Below, piece after piece: positions 26,360-36,177 of a stretch of DNA of 64,000 nt; the first letter of the stretch is position 1, and each line of letters starts with the position of its first letter. The DNA comes from Caulobacter sp. 602-2 (GTDB lineage: Bacteria > Pseudomonadota > Alphaproteobacteria > Caulobacterales > Caulobacteraceae): contig NZ_JAAKGT010000001.1 in NCBI RefSeq assembly GCF_011043625.1, forward strand, positions 186,001 through 250,000, in the 5' to 3' direction. The position numbers and the translations under genes were made by a program. The notes under the pieces were generated by a model, which was given only the letters and a program-made list of their open reading frames with translations, was not told the DNA's origin and searched no databases.

Positions 26360-27553
26360 ATGTCCGTGGTCGAACCCGGAGCCGTTTCTTCCGATCTCGT
26401 GGGCCGCGTGAAGCGGATCCTGCTGACGCCATCGCCTGAGTGGGAGCGCATCGACACCGAGCCCGCGACGATCAAGGGCCTCTATGTCGGCTATGTCTGC
26501 ATCCTGGCCGCCATCCCGGCGGTGGCCGGGCTGGTGGGCAGCCTGGTCTTCGGGCACGGCATCCCCGGCCTGGCGACGATCCGGCCCTCGCCGGTCGGGG
26601 CGATCATCGGCGCGGTCGTGGGTTATGGCCTGTCGCTGCTGTCGGTGTTCCTGCTCAGCCTGATCATCGACGCCCTGGCCCCGTCTTTCGACGGCCAGAA
26701 GAACAGCCTGCAGGCCTTCAAGGTGGCCGCCTATTCCGGCACCGCCGGCTGGGTGGCGGGGATCTTCAGCCTGTTTCCGCCGCTGGCGATCATCGGCGGC
26801 CTCCTGGGCCTCTATGGCCTCTACCTGCTCTATACGGGCCTGCCGCGGGTGATGAAGGCGCCCAAGGAGAAGGCGATCGGCTACACCGCCGTCACTGTGA
26901 TCTGCGCCATCGTGCTCTATGTCATCGTCGGCATGGTCACCGGCGCGATCGTCGGCGCGGCGGCGATCGGCGGCGGGCTGGCGGCCTCCAAGGCAGCCGG
27001 CGCCGACAGCGGTTCGGTGACCCTGGGCGGCCAGACCTACGACCTGGGCAAGATGGACGAGGCCAGCAAGAAGATGGAGGCCGCGGCCGCCTCGATCGAG
27101 GCCGGCAAGGACATCCCCCTGACCTCGCCGGACGTGCTCAAGGGCCTGCTGCCCGGCGCGGCCGGCGGCTATGCCCGCACCTCGCTGGAATCCAGTTCCG
27201 GCGGGGCCGGCGGCATGGGCATGTCGGTGGCGCGCGGCGACTACGAGAAGGACGGCAAGCGCTTCACCCTGGCCGTCACCGACCTGGGCGCGCTGGGCGG
27301 CATGACCGCCATGGCCTCGGCGATGCACGCCCAGAGCACCTCGGAAACCGAGACCGGCTACGAGAAGACCAGCACCGCCGGCGGCCAGCTGACCACCGAG
27401 AAGTGGGACCGCGAAGCCAAGTCCGGCGGCTACACCGTCGTGGTCGGCAACCGCTTCTCGATCGAGGCCAACGGCGACGCCGAAAGCATCGACGACCTCA
27501 AGCGCGCCGTCGCCTCGGTCGATGCGGGCAAGCTGAAGAGCCTGGCGCGTTAG
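26360..27553 (+). CDS. Yip1-domain membrane protein with a C-terminal soluble domain
   Basis: 397 residues. The N-terminal half is a Yip1 domain: the entry phrase RVKRILLTPSPEWERI, then about five membrane helices between residues 35 and 215. The C-terminal ~180 residues are soluble, with a hydrophilic helix (KMDEASKKMEAAAASIEA) and a beta-rich segment containing VARGDYEKDGKRFTLAVTDL. That second half is not part of the usual Yip1 fold and I cannot name it. The ATG at 26360 follows GGAGG. Function unknown; it stands alone, divergent from radA. Confidence 0.75.
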   Translation: MSVVEPGAVSSDLVGRVKRILLTPSPEWERIDTEPATIKGLYVGYVCILAAIPAVAGLVGSLVFGHGIPGLATIRPSPVGAIIGAVVGYGLSLLSVFLLSLIIDALAPSFDGQKNSLQAFKVAAYSGTAGWVAGIFSLFPPLAIIGGLLGLYGLYLLYTGLPRVMKAPKEKAIGYTAVTVICAIVLYVIVGMVTGAIVGAAAIGGGLAASKAAGADSGSVTLGGQTYDLGKMDEASKKMEAAAASIEAGKDIPLTSPDVLKGLLPGAAGGYARTSLESSSGGAGGMGMSVARGDYEKDGKRFTLAVTDLGALGGMTAMASAMHAQSTSETETGYEKTSTAGGQLTTEKWDREAKSGGYTVVVGNRFSIEANGDAESIDDLKRAVASVDAGKLKSLAR

Positions 27554-27575
27554 GTTTGAGAAAGGGGCGGGGCCT

Positions 27576-28658
27576 TCAGGCCTCGCCCAGCACCACCCGT
27601 CGGGCGCGGCCGGCCAGGCGGACGAGCAGCTCATAGGCCGTGGTGCCGGCTGCCGCGGCGGCGTCGTCCACCGGCAGGTTGGGTCCGATCAGCTCGACCA
27701 GGGCGCCGGGACGGGCGGCGTCGCAATCGGTGACGTCGATGGCGATCAGGTCCATCGACACCCGGCCCAGCAGCCGCCGGCGCGCGCCGTCGAACCACAC
27801 GTGGCCGGCGGGGCTGGAGCCGCGCAGCACGCCGTCGGCGTAGCCGCAGGCCAGCACCGCCACCCGCGTCGTCTCGCTCGCCGTGAAGGCCGCGCCGTAA
27901 CCGATCGACTCGCCGCGCGGCACGACCCGCACCTGCAGGATGGGCGCTTCCAGCGTGGCCACGGCCGCAAGGCGGGCGTCCGCCACGTCGCGCGGGCCGC
28001 CGCCATAGAGCGCGATCCCCGGCCGGCACTGGTCGAAGTGATAGTCGCCGCCCAGGAAGATCCCGGCCGAGTTGGCGAGGCTTCTGCGGGCGTTCGGGAA
28101 CAGCGCCGCCGCATCGGTGAAGCGGGTCAGCTGGCGGGCGTTCAGCGGATGCTCCGGCTCGCCGGCGCAGGCCAGGTGGCTGACCACCAGCGAGACGTTC
28201 AGATGCTTGAGGCGGTCCATCGAGGCCGTCAGCACCGCGGCCTCTTCGTGGCGCAGGCCAAGGCGGTTCATGCCGGTGTCGACATGGATCGCCGCCTCCA
28301 GCACGCCCTTGCCGGCCTGGCTGTTCCAGGCCTCGACCTGGGGCAGGCTGTTGAGCACCGGGATCAGGCCGGCCTGGACCAGCGTCGGGCCCGAGCCGGG
28401 CGTCGCGCCGTCCAGCACGTGGATCTTCGCCTCGCGCTCGCCCAGCGCCTTGCGCAGCGCCAGGCCCTCGGACAGCCGGGCGACATAGAAGCTGCGCGCG
28501 CCTTCATCCCACAGGCGGCGGGCGACGAGGCCCGCGCCCAGGCCGTAGCCGTCGGCCTTCACGGCCGGCGCCAGTTCGGCGTCGCCGGCCTGCGTCTTCA
28601 GCAGGGCGTAGTTGGCCGCGAGGGCGTCGAGGTCGAGGGTCAGGCGGGCGTCGGTCAC
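27576..28658 (-). CDS. alr: Alanine racemase
   Basis: 360 residues. Alr makes D-alanine for peptidoglycan using PLP. The PLP lysine is Lys34 in [11 protein letters not shown], and the second catalytic residue is the Tyr in [19 protein letters not shown] and RPGIALYGG are further family blocks. The start is a GTG at 28658 giving [17 protein letters not shown], which fits the family N-terminus. The frame stays open far upstream through marC, but those 354 codons are antisense-type noise. It converges on the Yip1 gene. Confidence 0.93.
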   Translation of the reverse strand: MTDARLTLDLDALAANYALLKTQAGDAELAPAVKADGYGLGAGLVARRLWDEGARSFYVARLSEGLALRKALGEREAKIHVLDGATPGSGPTLVQAGLIPVLNSLPQVEAWNSQAGKGVLEAAIHVDTGMNRLGLRHEEAAVLTASMDRLKHLNVSLVVSHLACAGEPEHPLNARQLTRFTDAAALFPNARRSLANSAGIFLGGDYHFDQCRPGIALYGGGPRDVADARLAAVATLEAPILQVRVVPRGESIGYGAAFTASETTRVAVLACGYADGVLRGSSPAGHVWFDGARRRLLGRVSMDLIAIDVTDCDAARPGALVELIGPNLPVDDAAAAAGTTAYELLVRLAGRARRVVLGEA

Positions 28659-28717
28659 GGCTGCGGAGGTAGCCGACCCGCGCCTGCAAGGCCAGTGCAG
28701 ATGCTGTGGAGATGCGG

Positions 28718-29404
28718 CTAGCGCGTGCTCAGGAACTGGCTCACCAGCGCCTCGACGCCGCTGGCGACGATCTGCACGCCGATGCACATCAGGAGGAACG
28801 CCATCAGTCGCGACATCACCCGCGCGCCATTGACGCCCAGCAGCGACAGCACCCGGTCCGAGGCGCGATAGAACACCCAGACCATCAGGGCGATGACGGC
28901 GACCGCCAGGCTGGCGCCCATGAAGAACGGGACCACCGAATGGCCCTCTGCCGGACGCTGGGATGACAGGGCGATGGCCACCGAGATCGCCCCGGGGCCG
29001 GTGGTGAACGGCATGGTCAGGGGGAAGAAGGCCATGTCCTCGGCTCGCGCCTTGGCGGGAGAGCTGGCCTGGTCGGCCTTGCGCTCTTCGTGCTCCTCGG
29101 GAGCCATCAGCAGGGCCCAGGCGCGGATCGCCACCACCAGGCCCCCGGCCACCCGCAGGGCGCCCAGGCTGACGCCGAAGAAGTTCAGCACGTAGCCGCC
29201 CAGCAGCAGCGAACCCAGCAGGATGAAGAAGGCGTAGAGCGCGATGGTCGGCGCCAGGCGCTTGCGCGTCTCGGCCGGATGATCGGCCAGCATCTGGTGG
29301 AAGATCAGCGCCGCCCCGACCGGATTGACGATCGAGAACAGGGCCGGAAAGGCCAGCAGGAACGCCCCGACGAAGGTCGAGACGGGCAGGGGGCTGAATT
29401 CCAT
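28718..29404 (-). CDS. MarC-family integral membrane protein
   Basis: 228 residues with six predicted membrane helices. The family signatures are [16 protein letters not shown] near the N-terminus and [17 protein letters not shown] in the middle. Once thought to be antibiotic exporters, MarC proteins have no agreed function. A cytoplasmic loop at about 105-120 is charged ([18 protein letters not shown]). The start at 29404 is the first ATG and gives a clean first helix. Same strand as alr, 59 bp upstream of it. Confidence 0.88.
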   Translation of the reverse strand: MEFSPLPVSTFVGAFLLAFPALFSIVNPVGAALIFHQMLADHPAETRKRLAPTIALYAFFILLGSLLLGGYVLNFFGVSLGALRVAGGLVVAIRAWALLMAPEEHEERKADQASSPAKARAEDMAFFPLTMPFTTGPGAISVAIALSSQRPAEGHSVVPFFMGASLAVAVIALMVWVFYRASDRVLSLLGVNGARVMSRLMAFLLMCIGVQIVASGVEALVSQFLSTR

Positions 29405-29476
29405 GATGCGCGCTCGACTCCTGAATCGCGCGCCGAGCGTTGCCCGACGCGCATCCAGAGGTAAAGCGCGAGGCGG

Positions 29477-30997
29477 TTATTCGTCGTCGCCGCCGCGCAT
29501 CTGGTGGAAGTAGTGATCGCGCGAGAGGTTGCCGAAGCGCGTGGTGTCGCTGTTGAACGACAGGCGCACCGTGCCGATGGGGCCGTGACGCTGCTTGGCG
29601 ATGATCACCTCGGCCAGGCCCTGCAGCTTGTCCATTTCCTCTTGCCAGGTCAGGTGCTCGGGCGTGCCCTCGCGCGGTTCGGCCCGGCCGACGTAGTAGC
29701 TTTCGCGGAACACGAACCACACCATGTCGGCGTCCTGCTCGATCGAGCCGGATTCACGAAGGTCGGACAGCTGCGGGCGCTTGTCGTCGCGGCTTTCCAC
29801 CTGACGCGACAGCTGCGACAGCGCGATGACCGGGCAGGCCAGTTCCTTGGCCAGGGCCTTGAGGCCCATGGTGATCTGCGAGACTTCCTGCACGCGGCTG
29901 GCGTTGGAGCCCAGGTCCGAGCCGGTCACCAGCTGAAGGTAGTCGACGACGATCAGGTCCAGGCCCACCTGGCGCTTCAGGCGTCGGGCGCGGGCGGTCA
30001 GCTTGGCGATCGAGATACCACCGGTGGCGTCGATGTAGAGCGGCGCTTCCTGCAGCTCCATGGCCGCGTCGCGCACCCGGCCGAACTCCGAGGCGTCGAT
30101 CTCGCCCTTGCGGAGCTTGTCGCCCGACACGCCGGAGGCGTCGGCCAGCATACGCAGGGCCAGCTGCTCGGCGCTCATTTCCAGCGAGTAGAAGGCCACC
30201 ACGCCGCCGCTGACGGTCTTGCGGCTGCCGTCGGGCTGGGGCTCCCAGGCGTATTTCTTGGCGACGTTGAAGGCGATGTTGGTCGCCAGCGCGGTCTTGC
30301 CCATCGACGGACGGCCGGCCAGCACGATCAAGTCCGACGGGTGCAGGCCGCCGATCTTCTGGTCGAGGTCGATCAGGTCGGACGCCAGGCCCGACATGCC
30401 GCCGTCGCGCTGGAAGGCCTCGGCGGTCATTTCCACCGCGCCGCGCAGGGCGTCGCCGAAGCTGACGAAGCCCGAGCTGGCGGTGCCGCTTTCGGCCAGG
30501 GTGTAGAGCTGCTGTTCGGCCGCCTCGATCTGGTCGCGGGCCGGGCGCTTCTCGTCGCCGTGGCCGTGGGCGGCCGAGGCGATCTCGCCGCCGATGCGGA
30601 TCAGGTCGCGGCGCAGGGCCAGGTCGAAGACGGCGCGGGCGTAGTCGCCGACGTTGGCGGCCGGCGGCGCGCGGTCGACCAGGTCGGCCAGGTAGCGGAT
30701 GCCGCCCAGTTCCTCGAACGCCGGATCGCGCTTGAACTCGTCGGCCAGCAGGATCGGCTCGGCCAGCTGGCCCTTGCGGATGTGCGTCTCGATCGAGCTG
30801 AACAGCCGCTGGTGGAAGGGCTCGTAGAAGTGGCGTCCCTGCAGGCTGTCGGTCAGCCGCTCGTAGGCCGAGTTATCGTACAGCAGCACGCCCAGCAGCG
30901 CCTGTTCGGCTTCCAGGTTGTGCGGCGCGACGGTGATAACGGGGGCGTCTTGCGCCGGCGGGCGCAGGTCGAGAGCAGGAACGAGAGACATCGCCAT
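29477..30997 (-). CDS. dnaB: Replicative DNA helicase DnaB
   Basis: 506 residues. The N-terminal helical domain begins [19 protein letters not shown]; the RecA-like C-domain has Walker [14 protein letters not shown], Walker [11 protein letters not shown], and the arginine-finger region [16 protein letters not shown]. DnaB is the hexameric helicase that unwinds the replication fork. No intein is present. The start may be the ATG at 30997 or the one two codons on. In many bacteria dnaB directly follows rpsF-rpsR-rplI; here a TonB receptor gene lies between. Confidence 0.97.
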   Translation of the reverse strand: MAMSLVPALDLRPPAQDAPVITVAPHNLEAEQALLGVLLYDNSAYERLTDSLQGRHFYEPFHQRLFSSIETHIRKGQLAEPILLADEFKRDPAFEELGGIRYLADLVDRAPPAANVGDYARAVFDLALRRDLIRIGGEIASAAHGHGDEKRPARDQIEAAEQQLYTLAESGTASSGFVSFGDALRGAVEMTAEAFQRDGGMSGLASDLIDLDQKIGGLHPSDLIVLAGRPSMGKTALATNIAFNVAKKYAWEPQPDGSRKTVSGGVVAFYSLEMSAEQLALRMLADASGVSGDKLRKGEIDASEFGRVRDAAMELQEAPLYIDATGGISIAKLTARARRLKRQVGLDLIVVDYLQLVTGSDLGSNASRVQEVSQITMGLKALAKELACPVIALSQLSRQVESRDDKRPQLSDLRESGSIEQDADMVWFVFRESYYVGRAEPREGTPEHLTWQEEMDKLQGLAEVIIAKQRHGPIGTVRLSFNSDTTRFGNLSRDHYFHQMRGGDDE

Positions 30998-31088
30998 AAG
31001 TTAACGCGAACGCCGCGGCGACGCGCGCTCGGAGCGTGGTCAACGGCGCAGATGGATGGGGATGTTCTGTGTATATCTTCGCGGCGAC

Positions 31089-31120
31089 AAAAGGGGACGC
31101 AGCGTTTCCGCTACGTCCCC
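31089..31120 (-). terminator. Intrinsic terminator after the first TonB receptor gene
   Basis: On the minus strand a stem of GGGGACG pairing with CGTCCCC, with an inner AGCG/CGCT stem around a GAAA tetraloop, is followed by TTTT. It lies 26 bp beyond the receptor stop codon and upstream of dnaB, so dnaB transcription must begin in 30998-31090. Confidence 0.88.
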
Positions 31121-31145
31121 CTTCGCGATCCGTCGGCTCAGCGAC

Positions 31146-33587
31146 CTACCAGGTGACGGCGACCCGGCCGTAGACGAAGCGGCCGTTGAAGCCGTACGGC
31201 GAGAAGCTGGACCACGGGTTGCCGCCGCTGGTGTTCAGGTTCGGCGGCACCTGGTCGGGGTACTGGTCGAACAGGTTGTCGGCGCCGACCGAGACGGTCA
31301 GGTGATCGCCGAAGCGACGGCGGCCTTCCAGGTCGACGATGCCGGTCGTGCCGGTATGCCAGTCGCCGCTGCCGTCGGCGGCCGTACCGGGCGAGAGGAC
31401 GTCGTCATAGAGCGTGGTGCGCAGCGTGGCGCCCCACGGACCCTTGCTCCAGTCGCCCTGCAGCGTGACTTTCCATTCGGGCGTGCCTTCCTCGAAGCGC
31501 AGCGTGGCCTGGCGGGCGAACAGTGACACCGGGGTCGGCAGCACGGTGGTGGTGGGCGTGCGCTCGACCTTGAAGTCGTTGACGTTGCCGGCCAGCGTCA
31601 GGTCGAAGGTCCCGGCCTGCTCGTCGACGATGCGATAGCGGGCGACGACGTCCACGCCGACGGTCTTGGTGTCGACGCCGTTGGTGAAGAAGCGGCCCGC
31701 CGAGGCGCCGTAGGGCGACAGCAGGTCGAAGATCACCCGGGCGTTGGTGCCCGCCGCGGCCGTGGCGCTGCCCGTCAGGGTCTCGGTCAGGACGATGCGG
31801 TTCTCGACGTCGATGCGGTAGGCGTCGATCGTCAGCTCGAACGGGCCCTTGTGGTAGACCGCGCCGATCGAGAAGTTCTCCGAGGTCTCAGGCTCCAGCG
31901 GCTTGCCGCCCAGGGCGCGGCCGATGGTGCTGACCGACGGGAAGGTGCCGGTCTCGAACGGCACCGCCGTCGTCACCCCGCCGACCGTCTGGTTGATGTA
32001 GAGGATCGAGGTCGAGGTGAAGTACTGCTGCTGCAGGCTCGGCGCGCGGAAGCCCGTCGAGGCCGCGCCGCGGATGGCGAAGGCGTCGGTGAAGTCGTAG
32101 CGGGCCGACAGCTTCCAGCTCGTGTTGTCGCCGAAGTCGGAATAGTCCTCGTAGCGCAGGGCCGCCGAGCCGGTCAGCTTCTCGGTCAGCTTGCCTTCCA
32201 GGTCCAGGTAGACGCCGACGGCGTCGCGATCGACGTCGACCTCGTTGCTGGGCGTGAAGCCGGTGAAGCCGCGCGAGCCGAAGGCCAGGCTGGGCGAGAC
32301 CGTGCCGCGGGCGTAGGAGGCGACTTCGCCGGCGTTGATCTGGAAGGTCTCGCGACGGGCTTCCAGGCCGAAGGCCACGTTCAGCGGACCGGCCAGGCCG
32401 ACCTCGATCTCCTTGCTGACGTCCAGGCCGAAGGCCAGCTGGTCATAGGTCAGGCCGCCGGCCTTGAAGCTGGTCGGCGAGGTGGGGCCATACGACGGGT
32501 TGAGGGTGTTCTTCACCCCGAAGTCGATGTCGTTCTTGCCGTAGACGAGGTTGGCGTCGATGCGGAAGCCGTTCCAGTCGCCGCGCAGGCCGCCGGCGGC
32601 GGTGACGTCCTCGTTGTTCGTGGTGATCAGCGGCAGGTAGCCGTTGGGATAGACGCTGAGGATGTTCTGGCTGGCGTCGGTGGGCAGGCGGTAGGTCGCC
32701 GAAGCCTCGGCGTCGCGCTGCTGATAGCCGTACCAGCCGTAGGCTTCCCAGTTCTCGCCGATCGGCTTGCCGGCGTTGGCGTAGAAGCTGACGTCCTCGA
32801 CCTCGGGATCGCCGAAGCGCGAGGTCACGCGCTGGGGCGTCACGCGGGTGTCGATGTCCGAGCGGTTGGTGAAGTCGCGGTCGCGATACTCGGCCGACAG
32901 CGTCAGGAAGCCGTCCGAGCCCAGCTTCAGGCCCTGCCAGCCGGCGACGGTGATGGTCGCGCCGTCTTTGATCTTTTGCTTCTGGCCGGTCTGCAGGCCG
33001 GTGAACTCGGTGAAGTACTTGCCGGCGGTGGCGGTGACGCCGCCGCCGTGGTCGGCCTCGCGCAGGCGCAGGTTGACGACGCCGGCGATGGCGTCCGAGC
33101 CGTACTGGGCGGCCGCGCCGTCGCGCAGCACCTCGATGCGGTCGACGGCCGAGGAGGGGATGGCGTTCAGGTCGACGGCGGCCGAGCCGCGGCCCACCGA
33201 GCCGTTGACGTTGATCAGGGCGCTGGCGTGGCGGCGCGCGCCGTTGACCAGCACCAGGGTCTGGTCGGGGCCCTGGCCGCGCAGCACGGCCGGGCGCACC
33301 GAGTCGGTGCCGTCGGTGTTGGACGGGCGCGGGAAGGTGATCGACGGAACGGTCGAGGCCAGGGCCGTGGCCAGCTCGGTGCTGCCGCGCTGCTGCAGGG
33401 TCTTGGACGAGACGACGTCGACGGGCGCCAGGGTGTCGAGGCGCGAGCGGCCGACGACGCGGGTGCCGGTGACGACCACTTCCTCGACGGCGACCTGGTC
33501 GTCGGCGGGGGCGGTCTGGGCTTGGGCGATGGAGGCGGTCAGCGCCGAGGCCGAGGCGGCCGCCAGCAGAAACAGTTGAGTACGCAT
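31146..33587 (-). CDS. TonB-dependent outer membrane receptor (substrate unknown)
   Basis: 813 residues. A signal peptide (MRTQLFLLAAASASALTASI, ending AQA) is followed by an Ala/Asp-rich stretch and the TonB box region EEVVVTG. The plug domain (residues 45-165) has RGQGPDQTLVLVNGARR and DRIEVLRDGAAAQYGSDAIA; the barrel ends in RVAVTW with an aromatic last residue. Such receptors import siderophores, cobalamin or sugars using TonB energy. No transporter or hydrolase partner is adjacent, so the ligand cannot be inferred. The ATG at 33587 has GAGGGG upstream. Confidence 0.93.
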   Translation of the reverse strand: MRTQLFLLAAASASALTASIAQAQTAPADDQVAVEEVVVTGTRVVGRSRLDTLAPVDVVSSKTLQQRGSTELATALASTVPSITFPRPSNTDGTDSVRPAVLRGQGPDQTLVLVNGARRHASALINVNGSVGRGSAAVDLNAIPSSAVDRIEVLRDGAAAQYGSDAIAGVVNLRLREADHGGGVTATAGKYFTEFTGLQTGQKQKIKDGATITVAGWQGLKLGSDGFLTLSAEYRDRDFTNRSDIDTRVTPQRVTSRFGDPEVEDVSFYANAGKPIGENWEAYGWYGYQQRDAEASATYRLPTDASQNILSVYPNGYLPLITTNNEDVTAAGGLRGDWNGFRIDANLVYGKNDIDFGVKNTLNPSYGPTSPTSFKAGGLTYDQLAFGLDVSKEIEVGLAGPLNVAFGLEARRETFQINAGEVASYARGTVSPSLAFGSRGFTGFTPSNEVDVDRDAVGVYLDLEGKLTEKLTGSAALRYEDYSDFGDNTSWKLSARYDFTDAFAIRGAASTGFRAPSLQQQYFTSTSILYINQTVGGVTTAVPFETGTFPSVSTIGRALGGKPLEPETSENFSIGAVYHKGPFELTIDAYRIDVENRIVLTETLTGSATAAAGTNARVIFDLLSPYGASAGRFFTNGVDTKTVGVDVVARYRIVDEQAGTFDLTLAGNVNDFKVERTPTTTVLPTPVSLFARQATLRFEEGTPEWKVTLQGDWSKGPWGATLRTTLYDDVLSPGTAADGSGDWHTGTTGIVDLEGRRRFGDHLTVSVGADNLFDQYPDQVPPNLNTSGGNPWSSFSPYGFNGRFVYGRVAVTW

Positions 33588-33721
33588 GGTGTAATCCCCT
33601 CGAAACGCTGTCGGTCGGGGGCGCTTTCGCGTCTCGTTCTGGCCGACAGGCGGTTAGACAGGCTCAACCTGCGCGAACGCCGCTTTTTGTACAATCTGAG
33701 CAATTCTAGGTTTCGGCGCAG

Positions 33722-33751
33722 AAAAAAACGGCGCGGATTGCTCCGCGCCGT
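33722..33751 (-). terminator. Strong intrinsic terminator of the rpsF-rpsR-rplI operon
   Basis: Perfect 10-bp stem (33728-33737 with 33742-33751) with a 4-nt loop; on the minus strand it is followed by seven T. It lies 30 bp after the rplI stop. The receptor gene beyond is therefore transcribed separately, from a promoter in about 33600-33720. Confidence 0.93.
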
Positions 33752-33780
33752 TCTCATTCGTCTGCGAAGGTCCTGAAAAA

Positions 33781-34362
33781 TCAGGCTTCGTAGTCGCCTT
33801 CTTGCGCACCGGCGCCGCCTTCCAGGAGGTCCTGGGCGGCTTCGGCGTCGGCCAGACGCTCTTCCTCGAACTGCGAGGCGATGACGTTTTCGCCGCGCGC
33901 TTGGCGCTCGGCTTCGTCGGCGCTGCGCGCGATGTTGAGGGTGACCGTGACGGTCACTTCAGCGTGCAGCTTCACCTTCACTTCGTGGACGCCGAGCGTC
34001 TTGATCGGCTTGTCCAGCACGATCATCGAGCGGTCGACCTTGCCGCCTTCGGCCTTGATGGCGTCGGCGACGTCGCGGCCCGCGACCGAACCGTACAGCT
34101 GGCCGCTTTCGCCAGCCTGACGGATCAGGACGTACTGCGTGCCGTCCAGCGACTCACCGGACTTGCCGGCGGCTTCGCGGTTGCGCAGGTTGCGGGCTTC
34201 GATCTCGGCGCGTTGCGCCTCGAAGGCCTTCAGGTTGTTCGAGTTGGCGCGGAGAGCCTTGTTGCGCGGCAGCAGGAAGTTACGGGCGAAGCCGTCCTTC
34301 ACCGTCACCACGTCGCCCAGGACGCCCTTGCCTTCGACTCGTTCGAGCAGGATCACTTTCAT
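33781..34362 (-). CDS. rplI: Large ribosomal subunit protein bL9
   Basis: 193 residues. The N-domain is classic L9 ([21 protein letters not shown], then [15 protein letters not shown]), joined by the long helix to a C-domain (about 80-150). A 40-residue acidic tail ([20 protein letters not shown]) extends beyond the E. coli protein and is common in alphaproteobacteria. It binds 23S rRNA near the L1 stalk. Third gene of the rpsF-rpsR-rplI operon, 13 bp after rpsR. Confidence 0.97.
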   Translation of the reverse strand: MKVILLERVEGKGVLGDVVTVKDGFARNFLLPRNKALRANSNNLKAFEAQRAEIEARNLRNREAAGKSGESLDGTQYVLIRQAGESGQLYGSVAGRDVADAIKAEGGKVDRSMIVLDKPIKTLGVHEVKVKLHAEVTVTVTLNIARSADEAERQARGENVIASQFEEERLADAEAAQDLLEGGAGAQEGDYEA

Positions 34363-34375
34363 CGTGGCGTCTCCC

Positions 34376-34657
34376 TTACTTCACGACGTAGGGGAGCAGA
34401 GCCAGGAAGCGGGCGCGCTTGATGGCCTTGGCCAGTTCGCGTTGCTTCTTGGCCGACACCGCGGTGATGCGCGACGGAACGATCTTGCCGCGCTCGGAAA
34501 CGTAACGCTGCAGCAGCTTCACGTCCTTGTAGTCGATCTTCGGAGCGTTGGCGCCCGAGAACGGGCAAACCTTGCGGCGACGGAAGAACGGACGGCGGGC
34601 GCCGCCAGCGGCGGCGGCGGCCGGAGCCGCGGCTTCGGGAGCAGTCGTATCGGTCAT
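34376..34657 (-). CDS. rpsR: Small ribosomal subunit protein bS18
   Basis: 93 residues. An Ala/Gly-rich N-terminal leader of about 22 residues precedes the conserved core [15 protein letters not shown], with [19 protein letters not shown] and [21 protein letters not shown]18 pairs with S6 on the 30S platform. It sits 14 bp after rpsF on the same strand. The leader is longer than in E. coli but the start ATG at 34657 has a purine-rich GGGAGAAAT upstream. Confidence 0.97.
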   Translation of the reverse strand: MTDTTAPEAAAPAAAAAGGARRPFFRRRKVCPFSGANAPKIDYKDVKLLQRYVSERGKIVPSRITAVSAKKQRELAKAIKRARFLALLPYVVK

Positions 34658-34671
34658 GATCTATTTCTCCC

Positions 34672-35079
34672 TTACGCTTGCGGGGCGAAGTCTTCGCGCG
34701 GACGCTCGGAACGCTCAGGGCGGTCCGAACGCTCGGGGCGATCGCTGCGCTCACGGTCGCGACGGGCCAGAACCGGCGACAGTTCCAGGTCCAGCTCTTC
34801 CACGCGGATGGTCATGAAACGCAGCACGTCTTCGTTGATCGACAGCTGACGTTCCATTTCCTTCACCGCCGGCGCCGGGGCGTCGATGGCGAGCAGGGAA
34901 TAGTGGCCCTTGCGGTTCTTCTTGATGCGGTAGGTGAGGTTACGCAGACCCCAGTATTCGATCTTGGCGATGTGACCACCACCTTCTTCGATCAGGGTCT
35001 TGATTTGCTCGTTGAGAGCTTCGGCCTGTTGCGGCGAGATGTCCTGCCGCGCGATGACCACGTGTTCGTAGAACGCCAT
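34672..35079 (-). CDS. rpsF: Small ribosomal subunit protein bS6
   Basis: 135 residues. The S6 core ([20 protein letters not shown], then [20 protein letters not shown], and [13 protein letters not shown]) is followed by an Arg/Glu/Ser-rich repetitive tail with alternating RSDRPER-like units. Variable charged tails are known in S6, which in E. coli is post-translationally glutamylated. The ATG at 35079 has AAGGAAAAC upstream. First gene of the operon; the promoter is in the 298-bp gap to 35377. Confidence 0.97.
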   Translation of the reverse strand: MAFYEHVVIARQDISPQQAEALNEQIKTLIEEGGGHIAKIEYWGLRNLTYRIKKNRKGHYSLLAIDAPAPAVKEMERQLSINEDVLRFMTIRVEELDLELSPVLARRDRERSDRPERSDRPERSERPREDFAPQA

Positions 35080-35377
35080 GTTTTCCTTCTTCCGTTATGG
35101 AAAGCGGCGCGGGCGGCGGCGGAAGTCCGACGACCACGATGGATCCTGTGCGACGAGCGGGAAAATCCCGGCCCCGTGAGGGGTTCGCTCAAGACCGCCT
35201 TCCGTGAGAACGCGCGCTACTACAGGAAACCTGGCGCGGAAGCAAGGCTGGCCTTGGCCCGGCGGCGGGCAGGGCGGCGCCCGCCTCGTGTGCGAAACCG
35301 GAAAAAGGCGCGTCCGCAGTCGCTTTCGGGGCCGAAGGCAGCTTGCCGTTAATACCTAGGGTGGTTAGGGAAGGGGC
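35080..35377. other. Divergent intergenic region upstream of rpsF
   Basis: This 298-bp gap holds the rpsF operon promoter (minus strand) and the promoter of the exported-protein gene at 35378 (plus strand). A 5' leader for S6:S18 autoregulation is known in other bacteria, but I could not identify its conserved loop here. Open frames in the gap are short and unsupported. Confidence 0.4.
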
Positions 35378-36031
35378 ATGCGGGGTGCAACCGTGAAAAG
35401 CCTGATCCTGGGCGGCGCGTTCGCGCTGTCGATGACGGCTGCCCCGGTGCTGGCCCAGGCGATCAAGAAGCCGGACCTGTCGGTGTCGTCCAACGACGGC
35501 CGCTTCACGGGCTATTCGGCCGCCCTGCCGCTCGACCTGTCCTCCGACGCCGAAAGCACCACCTTCGTTGCCAAGGTCGCCGGCAGCCTCGAGCAACCCA
35601 CCTACGACTTCAACCTGAACATGACGGCCAAGGCCGAAGAGGGGCCCAGCCCCCGGGCCCTGGCGCTGGGCGCCTCGCTGAACAAGCGCGAGGCGGGCGT
35701 GCGCTCGTCGCTGTCGCGGCTGTTCGGGTTCGGCGACCTGCCCAAGTCCAACTATGTCAGCGTGTCGGTCGATATGAACGCCACGCGCTCGATGATCCTG
35801 CCGGCGTCGGTTCCGATCGCCCGCGCCAACGTGCGCTCGGCCCTGACTCTCGACGGCCGCCAGATCGCCTCTATCGGCCTGGGCGGCGGCACCATGGGCG
35901 ACGAGGGCGTCGATTTCAGCCTGATCCGCCCGTTCGACATCCCGGCCGAGTTCTCGGTCAGCGTCCGCGCCGAGGACGAGCGCGTCCAGGACGGCCGCTT
36001 CATGGTCAAGCTGGTCAAGACCAACTGGTGA
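35378..36031 (+). CDS. Exported protein of unknown function
   Basis: 217 residues with a signal peptide (MRGATVKSLILGGAFALSMT, cleaved near VLAQA). A valine reading at codon 6 (GTG at 35393) is an alternative start. The mature part looks beta-rich, with alternating strands (SVSVDMNATRSMILPAS, then ALTLDGRQIASIGLGGG) and ends KLVKTNW. No motif, cysteine or repeat suggests a function. It reads toward a TonB receptor gene 146 bp downstream, but whether they share a transcript is unclear. Confidence 0.7.
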   Translation: MRGATVKSLILGGAFALSMTAAPVLAQAIKKPDLSVSSNDGRFTGYSAALPLDLSSDAESTTFVAKVAGSLEQPTYDFNLNMTAKAEEGPSPRALALGASLNKREAGVRSSLSRLFGFGDLPKSNYVSVSVDMNATRSMILPASVPIARANVRSALTLDGRQIASIGLGGGTMGDEGVDFSLIRPFDIPAEFSVSVRAEDERVQDGRFMVKLVKTNW

Positions 36032-36177
36032 CCGCCGGCGCAGTCGCGCCGCTTTCCCGGCAATTCGCCTGGCCCTTCCCGAAAGCCTGTCCGACCTGCG
36101 GGCGCCGGCGAGGGCGGGTTTGCGCCCGCACGCAGGGCTTTCCCTCCTGATCGCTCCACCAGAGGGGGAGCGGATAC

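Noticed and set aside
28659..29720. A 714-codon minus-strand frame whose first half spans marC
   Set aside because: Only the part from the GTG at 28658 is alanine racemase. The upstream 354 codons overlap marC on the same strand in another frame and have Arg/Gly-rich composition typical of high-GC noise.
30997..31020. GTTAAC near the dnaB start as a CtrA site
   Set aside because: Only a single half-site without the TTAA-N7-TTAA spacing, and it lies a few bases from the start codon.
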